From Nostoc sp. CHAB 5834 (GTDB lineage: Bacteria > Cyanobacteriota > Cyanobacteriia > Cyanobacteriales > Nostocaceae): 29,967 nucleotides of DNA. Shown here one piece after another: positions 15,331-23,500 of this stretch. The stretch lies in assembly GCA_020829485.1 (NCBI GenBank), contig JAIVFU010000079.1, forward strand, positions 1 to 29,967, written 5' to 3'. Each line of letters begins with the position of its first letter. Positions within the stretch are counted from its first letter, which is position 1. Position numbers and translations under genes: made by a program. Below the pieces are notes generated by a model. The model searched no databases. It saw only the letters and a list, made by a program, of their open reading frames with translations, and had not been told where the DNA came from.

Positions 15331-17313
15331 CTAGCATCTACAACTGAGGTATGAAACTAAACAAACATCAAATCCTGCACAACACAAGGGAAGATGTCCA
15401 TCAGGAGCAGAGAGAGAAAATTCTAAGTCAGAGTAATTTTTCCAAACTCTGTCCTCTCGCCAACCAACCACTTCAGCAAAACGATTGTAGGTTTCCCGGT
15501 CATACCTTCCTGGCTGGTTACCTGTCTCTAAGTAGATACGTTTTTGTACGCTAAATCCAAAACGCCGTGATGAATGTTCTAGCCAAAGTTGATTAATAAT
15601 CCTGATATCTTCAAGGGGAAAATTCACCATCGCTGACTCATCCAACCAGCCTTTATTTATTCTGCTACTAATTTTGAGCATCAGATATTTAGTTTCTAAA
15701 TCAGCTTCTTTCCAGTTTTCTGCTTTCAAAAGCATATTGAGCTTTTTATATTGCTCGGTATTATGAGAAAAGATATCTATTCCCAAAGATTCTTTTCTTT
15801 CACACCAGTAGCATCTGCCATAAATTCTGCTGTACCAATGGCTATTAAATGATTCACACTGTACTAAATCATCTAGTGCAGCTTGCAAAGCATTTGCCCA
15901 ATCTGTTGCTGTAGGACGCACTTCTGGGTAATGATGTCCCTCATTAAGACACCTGAGAAAACATTCTTGAACTTGGGGATGAACTATATCTAGAGGAATA
16001 GTCCTGTCCCCTGGCTGAATCAGACCATGACCAGCATAACACCAAAAACCTTGACGGATTAAATCATCAATTTCTGGAGAGTCTCCATCACCTTCCCAAT
16101 GTCCTTTAAAAGGATGTTCTCCAAATAAGAGGTGATAAATTATAACTGCTAATCTAAAGTTGTCATGAGTGGGATTTTGGTCAATCTGAGCAAAATCTTC
16201 TCCTAAGAGTTCAGGGGGAGTAAAGTCTTCTGAACCTACTAAACAGCGATACAATTCACCAGTTTGATGAGAGCGGATTTGAAAAGAATCTGTATCAATT
16301 ATTGAAGGTAAAGCTTGCTGGTTTACTAAGATATTTTCTGGCTTCATATCTCCGACAACACAACCCTCAGCATGAATAAATTGGATAATCCGAGCCAGAT
16401 TTATAGCTGTTTGGTAGAGAAATTGCCAGTTAACTTGCCAATCCCACTCAAGATTTAGGCGGTAGCGAAGCTTTGGATTATAAACTGTTGTAAATTTATT
16501 TTCCTCAATAAATGGCATTAAAAAGCCTATAACTTCACCAGAGGTATTCTCTAATAAATATTGCGGCCAAGCAAGAGATAAATGGTTGCGAGAAAATTTC
16601 ACCGCAATGCTTTGATGAACTACCATCACCTCTAACTTTTTTACTCGTTCCGGTAATTTTTGAATTTGCTCAAAAGTGGTTTGGTGATAAATTTTTGCCA
16701 AATAGTTCTTGCTATTGTTGTTTAATATTTCACCAGTAATTTTCCAAATTTCAGCTTCTCCACTCGTTGAAATTCGCTTATCTTTGAAGATATCTTTACC
16801 TAATACCAGTTTATAGCAATTTAGGTTTGGGGGATAAATAATCTCAGGAGTTTCATTTATAATTTCTTTGGAACTTTCTTGATATTCAGTGAATTCAACT
16901 GTATTGAATTTTTGAGGTTCCTTCACTGTTGCTTCTGTAACCTTTAGCTGTGTTGAAAGTAGCTGATTATCTGGCAATATAGACGTACTACTTAAGGTTC
17001 CCTCTGGAGAAGCTTGAATCTGGGTTAATTTCTGGGAATATTTGACACCCCGATAGTTGAATTTTTTAGTTATCTTTACCTGTATTAATCGATTTTTTAC
17101 TTGATGAAATCGCCAAGAATACCCTCGGTACTTACCACCTAATTCACCTTCAATAAGTTGACTGCTAGATGAATTGTAGTTATAGCTGACTCCTCGATAG
17201 ATAAGTTTTATCTGATTGTCTTTCTTGTGGGGATAAATAGGATTTGATTTCCACCTCTGAAGCCAATCTAGACGAACAATCCAACTAGCAATTAATCTAA
17301 AAACATTTTTCAT
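15331..17313 (-). CDS. DUF4278 - protein kinase - GUN4 fusion (kinase of a TerY-type triad)
   Basis: This 660-residue protein is the last gene of the large operon. Residues 35-95 contain two short DUF4278-like motifs (KLIYRGVSYNY, KFNYRGVKYSQ, with GGKYRGYSWRF between). Residues 170-480 form a protein-kinase-like domain: Lys207 in LAKIYH, catalytic loop GDMKPENILV (Asp322, Asn327) and metal site IIDTDSF (Asp342, replacing DFG). This form is typical of kinases linked to TerY and PP2C genes. A CYWC pair (501-504) may be a remnant metal site. Residues 525-643 are a GUN4 domain (FGFSVQKRIYLETG, YSDLEFSLSAPDGHLP), a fold that binds tetrapyrroles in chlorophyll synthesis. The PP2C gene lies 9 bases upstream. 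I infer that it phosphorylates a component of this operon; the last 15 residues look non-family. Confidence 0.88.
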   Translation of the reverse strand: MKNVFRLIASWIVRLDWLQRWKSNPIYPHKKDNQIKLIYRGVSYNYNSSSSQLIEGELGGKYRGYSWRFHQVKNRLIQVKITKKFNYRGVKYSQKLTQIQASPEGTLSSTSILPDNQLLSTQLKVTEATVKEPQKFNTVEFTEYQESSKEIINETPEIIYPPNLNCYKLVLGKDIFKDKRISTSGEAEIWKITGEILNNNSKNYLAKIYHQTTFEQIQKLPERVKKLEVMVVHQSIAVKFSRNHLSLAWPQYLLENTSGEVIGFLMPFIEENKFTTVYNPKLRYRLNLEWDWQVNWQFLYQTAINLARIIQFIHAEGCVVGDMKPENILVNQQALPSIIDTDSFQIRSHQTGELYRCLVGSEDFTPPELLGEDFAQIDQNPTHDNFRLAVIIYHLLFGEHPFKGHWEGDGDSPEIDDLIRQGFWCYAGHGLIQPGDRTIPLDIVHPQVQECFLRCLNEGHHYPEVRPTATDWANALQAALDDLVQCESFNSHWYSRIYGRCYWCERKESLGIDIFSHNTEQYKKLNMLLKAENWKEADLETKYLMLKISSRINKGWLDESAMVNFPLEDIRIINQLWLEHSSRRFGFSVQKRIYLETGNQPGRYDRETYNRFAEVVGWREDRVWKNYSDLEFSLSAPDGHLPLCCAGFDVCLVSYLSCRC

Positions 17314-17322
17314 AATATTTAG

Positions 17323-18090
17323 CTAAGATTGAAATAGGCACAAAAGTAATGTTTTATCATCATCTGTGCGGGATTTTAGGCGTTCGGATTCGAGAAATTG
17401 AATTAAGTATTGCTTGTCTTGTTCAGGATTATGAGTTTGTTCCAAATAAGTTTCTAGTGGCTGAAAAAAGGGTTTAAAAGGTAACCAATTACGCAGGTTA
17501 ATACAAACATTTTCTAATCCATCGGTAGACGCACATATGAATTTTTGAGTTCCGGCGATCGCTTTTACCTGCATTGCTGCTAAAACATTTTTGGAAGTGA
17601 TAAAACTGGTTTCATTAACGAACTCTCCTTTATCAGGATGAAAAATTAATTGATAGGAGAGTTCATCATCCAAACGGACAACTAGAAAACCATCTCCAAT
17701 TTGCATCGCAGCTATCCATTCAGATGTAGCTACAAAAGCAATCATAGTACAAGCAAATTCATTAATAGAACAGTTATTACTAATAGCTGCATTAGATAAA
17801 ACTGAAATAATTTGTTGCGTTCCTTCAGCAAATATTTTGCGAGCAGACTCAGTAATTGACTGGAGAGAACAACAGGAAAATTCTTGCTCAAATTTTTCTA
17901 AATATCCCAGTATCTCTTTCACTGCTATCTGTGAACCTAGATGAGAATATTTAGTACTACCTGCACCATCAGCCACTGCGCCAATGACGACTTCCCCAAA
18001 AAGACGATATTCGCCATAATCTTGGCAAGATAAGTCCTGTTTTTGATGGGATACTCCTGTTGAATAATGACAAACTGCTTTCCAAATCAT
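17323..18090 (-). CDS. PP2C-type protein phosphatase of the TerY triad
   Basis: This 255-residue Ser/Thr phosphatase of the PP2C type has the metal-binding motifs expected: QDYGEYR near residue 23, GAVADGAGSTKYS with Asp41, the IGDGFLVV strand, ASTDGLEN and the C-terminal DDDKTLLL. All core acidic residues are present, so it should be active with Mn or Mg. It sits 16 bases after the TerY-like gene and 9 bases before the kinase gene. This is the conserved order of the vWA (TerY)-phosphatase-kinase triad known from tellurium-resistance-linked stress systems. It probably reverses the phosphorylation made by the kinase. No membrane segment is visible. Confidence 0.88.
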   Translation of the reverse strand: MIWKAVCHYSTGVSHQKQDLSCQDYGEYRLFGEVVIGAVADGAGSTKYSHLGSQIAVKEILGYLEKFEQEFSCCSLQSITESARKIFAEGTQQIISVLSNAAISNNCSINEFACTMIAFVATSEWIAAMQIGDGFLVVRLDDELSYQLIFHPDKGEFVNETSFITSKNVLAAMQVKAIAGTQKFICASTDGLENVCINLRNWLPFKPFFQPLETYLEQTHNPEQDKQYLIQFLESERLKSRTDDDKTLLLCLFQS

Positions 18091-18106
18091 GAGCTTTTAT
18101 GGCACG

Positions 18107-18775
18107 CTAACTAATAATTTGTTCCCAACTACTAGTAGAGGGAATTGTTTTTTTATCTCCTATCTTACCTACTGAAACTGTTTTAACAGAAGCACTTAGC
18201 CATTTAAATAGAGATTGGAAGTCTAAACCATTGAGAAGTCTAGGAGGACAAGAAACAGGAGCAATTTCCCTCAAGGTTTCCATATCTGCTAGCTGTACGC
18301 CGACAGCAAATAACAATAATTTACCATTTGCTTCTGCTTCTCTCACTTTCTTAGCTGCATTTCGCCAAGTATCCGTAGGTGAACCATCGGTGATTAAAAA
18401 TATCCAAGGTCGATAATATTGAATATCATTTTTCTTGTAGGTTGCTTTACGTTCTTCTAATAAATCTAAAGCTTTTTCAATAGCTTGTCCCATAGAGGTT
18501 AATCCCGATGCTGTAAGTTTTTCAGGAGTAAACTGGTCAATGGTAATAAAATCTTGAATTACCTTAACCTCACTGTCAAATGTAATTACCGCTACTTCTA
18601 CCCTTAAAGCAGCTAGCTGATCTTCCATGATACTTGCCTGAAATATTTTGACTCCCTCATTTAATTCAGTAATGGGGTCTCCATCCATAGAACCAGATGT
18701 ATCTAGCAAGAGAATAACAGGACAACGGTTTTCAGGATTGTCAATAAATTCTGGTTCCGGTAATCCGATAGACAT
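18107..18775 (-). CDS. TerY-like von Willebrand factor A (vWA) protein
   Basis: A 222-residue vWA domain of the TerY type. The ATG at 18775 is chosen because AAGGAG lies 8 bases upstream; the longer frame from 18802 has no such site and would overlap the upstream gene. The metal-ion-dependent adhesion site is complete: LLLDTSGSMDGD (Asp25, Ser27, Ser29), SGLTSMG (Thr) and FLITDGSPTD (Asp). TerY-type proteins are thought to bind phosphoprotein partners through this metal site. The same domain type, with a damaged site, ends the 1332-residue protein of this operon. It follows the OmpA-like gene by 10 bases and precedes the phosphatase by 16 bases. Confidence 0.9.
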   Translation of the reverse strand: MSIGLPEPEFIDNPENRCPVILLLDTSGSMDGDPITELNEGVKIFQASIMEDQLAALRVEVAVITFDSEVKVIQDFITIDQFTPEKLTASGLTSMGQAIEKALDLLEERKATYKKNDIQYYRPWIFLITDGSPTDTWRNAAKKVREAEANGKLLLFAVGVQLADMETLREIAPVSCPPRLLNGLDFQSLFKWLSASVKTVSVGKIGDKKTIPSTSSWEQIIS

Positions 18776-18785
18776 AATTTTCTCC

Positions 18786-19415
18786 TTAATTTTGCTCATC
18801 ATTTAACTTAGTAAAGCGAATTTGAATCCGCCGACGTTCTTGATTAGCATTAGAATCTACTGGTGCTATTTTTCTATTAGGAAGATAAAGCTGTGCAGCA
18901 GAGTAAGCTCGAAATACTGTTTTCTCATCTATTCCTTTTGTTCTAAATACTTGCGATAGTTCTTTTTTATTTTGCAGTTCTTTAATCACTGCTAATGCTC
19001 GCATCAATCCTAAATCTGCATTGGAACCTGCTTTTAACTCTCCAATGTCTTTATTTTCCTCCTGAGCTACTTGAATTAAACGTTTATCCAAATTAGATTT
19101 TTTCTTATCGTCAATTTCTACTCCATCTGTATGACCAATAACTTCTATTGTGTTAACATTGTATGCCAGAAAGTTCTTTAAAATTCGGGGTACAACATCC
19201 TTAGCAATATGGTTTTTTAATTTTGTAGTTAAAGTAGGTTGACCAACATCAAAAGGGAACTGAGTATTATTAATACTTATATTAGGTGGAAAGTCATTTT
19301 GGGCTTCTGTATTCTCATTGTTTGAACTTTTATGAGAAAAAAATAATAATATAATTAAGAAAAATAAAGCCAAAAAACAAAAAATTTCACCGTACTTTAG
19401 TTGGCTAGAATTCAT
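18786..19415 (-). CDS. MotB/ZorB-like OmpA-domain membrane protein
   Basis: 209 residues. One N-terminal membrane segment (KYGEIFCFLALFFLIILLFF, residues 8-27) is followed by a linker and an OmpA/MotB peptidoglycan-binding domain: IEVIGHTDGVEI, then the RRRIQIRF strand near the C-terminus. This is the layout of MotB and ZorB stators. The family's membrane Asp, which carries the proton, appears to be replaced by Glu10 (KYGEIF against the usual Y/W-x-D-x-x-T). The start overlaps the stop of the MotA/ZorA-like gene by 4 bases (ATGA type), so the two are translationally coupled, as is normal for A/B stator pairs. It should anchor a motor complex to peptidoglycan. A role in defence is inferred from the ZorAB likeness. 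Confidence 0.78.
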   Translation of the reverse strand: MNSSQLKYGEIFCFLALFFLIILLFFSHKSSNNENTEAQNDFPPNISINNTQFPFDVGQPTLTTKLKNHIAKDVVPRILKNFLAYNVNTIEVIGHTDGVEIDDKKKSNLDKRLIQVAQEENKDIGELKAGSNADLGLMRALAVIKELQNKKELSQVFRTKGIDEKTVFRAYSAAQLYLPNRKIAPVDSNANQERRRIQIRFTKLNDEQN

Positions 19416-20449
19416 AGTTGTTTACTTCTCTCCTGAAGGACATATTTGATTAATTCTTCTAGTTGCTGAATTAGAATAATTACTTTCCTCATATCTTCAG
19501 CAACATCTTGAATCGATTGTGCTGTATTTGACATACCACCTGCTGCATTTTGACTCTCGGTTTCTAAACTATTCAAATTGGCAGATAAAGAGTGAGATGT
19601 TTCCTCAATCACAAAGCTAAGTCGATTAAAGCTAGACATCAGAGAAGAAGACTGATCTTCTATAATTGAACCAAGTTTATTGAAAGCTTGTGGAATAGAT
19701 TGGGCTTCACTCTCAATCAATGAATTGAGTTGATTGAAGGTTTGTAGTAAAGATTCAGAACTTGTTTGAACAGATGAGTTGAATTGCTGAAAGGTATGCA
19801 TTAAAGACTCAGATTCTCCCTGAATAACTGAGTGTAGTTGACGAAACATTTCAATTACAGATTGATTGTTATCCTGTATTTTTATAGCAAAGCCTCTGAG
19901 TTGTTCGTCTAACACTTGATTTCGCTGGCGATCGATTTCAAGTAATTCTTGGAGATGATCTTGTAGTGTATTTACCCGTCTATTTTCTAGATTTTGGAAT
20001 GCTTCTGCTATTTTCTCTACAGCTTGCTGCACTTTATCTACTGAAGTATCTTCCTTGTAAGCTATTTCAGCACCAAATGACCAGCCAATAATACTTGAGA
20101 GTAATGCACTTGCAATTGTCCAAAGCATTTCACTTAAATCTTCTAAGCTGCTAATTGCAATTTTTCCAGTGCCCAACAAACCAATTGCAACAGCAAACCC
20201 GATTAAAGTGTGTAAGTAACCAGCAGTTTGTATACGTTCTCCTGCATAAAATTTGAAAGTGGGTGATTTAGCTTTCCATCCTAAAAATATTAAAATAAAC
20301 ATATGGGCTGTACTTAAAACCAAGAGAACCCAACTTAGTTCCTTTGCAAAAAAAACAATCAAGACACCTAAAACACTACTAAAAAATATGCCCCCAAGGT
20401 AAAAGTAGAGAAAGATTTGTCGGCTAGATTGAAGCAGATTGCTAGACAT
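19412..20449 (-). CDS. MotA/ZorA-like membrane protein with long repeat-helix tail
   Basis: 345 residues. About four membrane segments lie within residues 10-125. The last two (GYLHTLIGFAVAIGLLG and MLWTIASALLSSIIGWSFG) have the pattern of the MotA/TolQ/ExbB/ZorA core: Thr-Leu-x-Gly in one helix, Ala-Leu-x-Ser-Ser-x-x-Gly in the next. The remaining 215 residues are a cytoplasmic helical tail, as in ZorA, and not the short tail of flagellar MotA. The tail includes five exact 18-residue repeats (residues 197-286). It is followed, with a 4-base overlap, by the MotB/ZorB-like gene. A 142-base gap with a hairpin separates it from the SPFH-vWA gene upstream. It probably forms the ion-driven rotor or stator of the locus; whether it belongs in Zorya proper needs a profile search. 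Confidence 0.75.
   Translation of the reverse strand: MSSNLLQSSRQIFLYFYLGGIFFSSVLGVLIVFFAKELSWVLLVLSTAHMFILIFLGWKAKSPTFKFYAGERIQTAGYLHTLIGFAVAIGLLGTGKIAISSLEDLSEMLWTIASALLSSIIGWSFGAEIAYKEDTSVDKVQQAVEKIAEAFQNLENRRVNTLQDHLQELLEIDRQRNQVLDEQLRGFAIKIQDNNQSVIEMFRQLHSVIQGESESLMHTFQQFNSSVQTSSESLLQTFNQLNSLIESEAQSIPQAFNKLGSIIEDQSSSLMSSFNRLSFVIEETSHSLSANLNSLETESQNAAGGMSNTAQSIQDVAEDMRKVIILIQQLEELIKYVLQERSKQL
19592..19861 (-). repeat. Five tandem 54-bp units coding an 18-residue helix repeat
   Basis: Residues 197-286 of the ZorA-like protein divide without gaps into five 18-residue units, for example SLMHTFQQFNSSVQTSSE and SLLQTFNQLNSLIESEAQ, with conserved Ser-Leu, Phe and Leu positions. Eighteen residues equal five turns of an alpha helix, so one face stays aligned along the tail. 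Confidence 0.85.
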
Positions 20450-20490
20450 TTTTATCAGATAAAGACTTTATGTTTTACTTTCTCAAAAAG

Positions 20491-20519
20491 TGCCTCAACT
20501 CAACCTACGAATCGAGGCA
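20491..20519. terminator. Hairpin between SPFH-vWA and ZorA-like genes
   Basis: TGCCTC (20491-20496) pairs with GAGGCA (20514-20519). T-runs follow on both strands, so it could act in both directions, and within the operon it may set the ratio of downstream genes. The adjoining 20530-20580 (GCTACGCGTACCGTCTAGC) looks like a degenerate dispersed repeat of the type common in Nostoc-like genomes. Confidence 0.45.
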
Positions 20520-20591
20520 TTTTTTTATTTGGCGTACTACTAGGTTGAAGCAAGCTACGCGTACCGTCTAGCTTCCGAAGGTATTGTATTC

Positions 20592-23500
20592 CTAATAACT
20601 TTCATCTGTCTGCGCCCAATTTGTAATAGGAAGAGGCTGAATAGGAGTACCTGCTTGGCTACTAGAAACTTTCTTGAGATAGTCAGCAAGCCAGTAGAAT
20701 AGTTCCCGAAATTTTAAGCCATCAAGCATTAGGGGTTTTGTATTAGAAGGAGTCACTTGTCTGAGACTAATCATATCTGCGCCTTGGACTCCCACTACAA
20801 AAAAATTGAGTTGGTTTGCTTCAACAAGTTTTTTGACACGTTGAGCTGCATTTTGTAAATCATCTGTAGGGGAACTACCAATAATCAAAAATAACCAAGG
20901 TTTGCGATGTTGAATGTTTTTTTGATCGTAGTTTTTCTGGTGACTTTGTATTTCATTTAGTGCTAATTCAATTCCCTTGCCTACCGTAGTTATTCCTTCT
21001 GCTTTGAGTGGTGAGGGTACAAATTTATCCATATTTACAAATTCTTGAACTCGTCGCCCATTACTATTACAGCTTATTATGGCTAGCTCTACACATTGGG
21101 ATACATTACTATTAGGTTCAAATTCTCGTTTAAAGGTAGTAATGCCTGCATTTAAGTAATTAATTCTTTCACCAGACATAGAAATAGATGTATCCAGAAG
21201 CAGCACCACTGGAATACGAGGTTTAGTAGATTCTGTCGGTAAATTTATTTGTAGGTTGCTTCCAGTAAATACACCTGTAGGTTGTAAACTCGATAATTGT
21301 TGTATGGGAGTTCCTGGATTTAGTCGGTTTCTAATTGCATCTAAATGCTCTAACTGCAATAACTGAAAAGTATTTGATAATGGATCTCCAGAGTTATTAC
21401 CACCACCCATCATAATTTGTGGGTAAGTTATTTCCATTTGACCGAATGCTTCAGCCCATTTTCCTTGTGATTCTATGTGAGCATAAAAGGCGGGACTGAG
21501 AACTTCAACTCTGTCACGAAAAGCCTTCATCTGCATTTGAATAATTCTTTCTTGCTGTGAGGTTTCAATATCTATTTGTTGACGACGTGTTTCTAAATGT
21601 AGCTGATCTGCTTTTGCTTTTGCAGTTTCTCTTTCAAGGTTAATTTGAATATCCATTTGGGCGATTTCAAACCTTGCTTCAGCATTAATGAACTGTGCTT
21701 GAATTTGTGTTCTTGTTTGTTCTTCAAGCAATTTTCGGCGTGCTATTTCAGTAACTTGTTGTTTCTGAACTAAATCATGCTCTAATTGCGCTTCTGCACC
21801 ATCTTGCCTGAATTGGTCTAAGTGTTTGGGTAAATCAATCTTTTCAATATAAGTACCACGTCCTTCAACGCCAATCTCTTCAAGAACGTTATTTATATAG
21901 TCCCTCGCCTCTTTTTCACAACCATTTTTGTCATCTTGAAACTGCATTGCTGTTTTACCAGTAGCGGCCTGCTGAAAATGACCAGAAACTACTTTGGTTA
22001 AAACACGAGTAACAAGATTTCTAATTGCTGGATATCTCTTAATTGTTCCAGAACTATTGCTATTTAAATTATTTTTAGCTGTTGAAGTTGACTCTTCTGA
22101 TGACTGAGATCCAATTAGACAAATCATCTTAGGAGCATTTTCGGGTGCAATACGAATAACTTGGGTAAACTGAACTTTCAATTCATAACCATCGTATGAC
22201 GTTAGCTTCAATATACTCAATTTTGCATCGTAATTTAAAGGATCTTTTGTCTCGCCTGACCAGTTCAGTATAATTTGGGTAGTTGGAACTAGCTTAACAG
22301 TTTTCACTCTGGTGTTAATGGCATACTGACCAGCAGTCAAAGGTATGTTCTCAACTCCTTTATATCCAGGATCGACTAACTGATATAGAGACTCACTGTT
22401 ATCTAAAGATGTATTTTTGTTATCATCCTCTTTATGATATTTTTTACCAACAGCAGAGATAACCACTCCTACTTCTTCATGCTCAATTTTAGTTATTGGT
22501 ACTTGCTCAACCTCAACAAACCAAGGATTCAGATTCCATTCTCCTTCTAAGAGAACTTCTTCTTGTAAGCCTTTATATCCTCCTAAATCAATGAACTTTT
22601 GCCCATCTTGGTAATTGTGATGTGCGTCAATTTTTAGTCCTGCTATTTCCTCAAGAGGAAGTGTTTTTCCAACTTTCGTGGTGACAATTCCAATCCGTTC
22701 TGAATTGATTTTATAAACCTTTAAATTTTCTGGATTTTCACCATATTTTTGGGCATTGGCAGTAGTAATTACGGTAAATATATCAGTATTAATCTCGTAG
22801 TCACCAGCCGTAAGTATGGCAAGTTGCTTACCTTTTTGACCGCCATTTTGCAAAAATGCTTGAGCATCCTGAAAGCTATTACATTCCACAACTCTGCCTA
22901 ATATTTGTTCTGATGACATCGCAGCACCATCGTTGGCTACCACTAATGCAATTTCTCCTTTAGGAATCCTAATCCTTGGGATTTTACGAATGTTAAATAG
23001 CTCGGTATTAATATAGTATTTACCTTCTCTGAGAACAGCAAGCTGTTTTCCTGCTTGACCACCATTTTCTAAAAATGCTTTAGCATCCTGAAAATCACTG
23101 CAATCAACTGTTTTAGCAAAGTTTTTTCCTGATAACAGTGGTTCTCCATATTTCGCCTCTACTAACCCAAATTCTCCGGGCAAAATTTCAGTAGCAGAAA
23201 TTTTCCGAATCTTAAATATATCTGTATTAATGTAATATTTTCCTGTTCTTAGAATTGCAAGCTGTTTACCAGCTTGACCTCCGCGATCAAAAAATGCTTG
23301 AGCATCTTGAAAGCCATTACATTCAACAATTTTGGCAAAACTCTGTCCTTGTGTTAGGGGTTTTCCATCTGTTGCTTCTACTAGTCCTACTTCATCAGGA
23401 GCAATCTCAGTAATAGGAACTTTACGAACACTAAATAAGTCCGTGTTAATCCGATAATTACTAGCCGTTAAAATAGCACGCTGCTTTCCCTTCTGACCAC

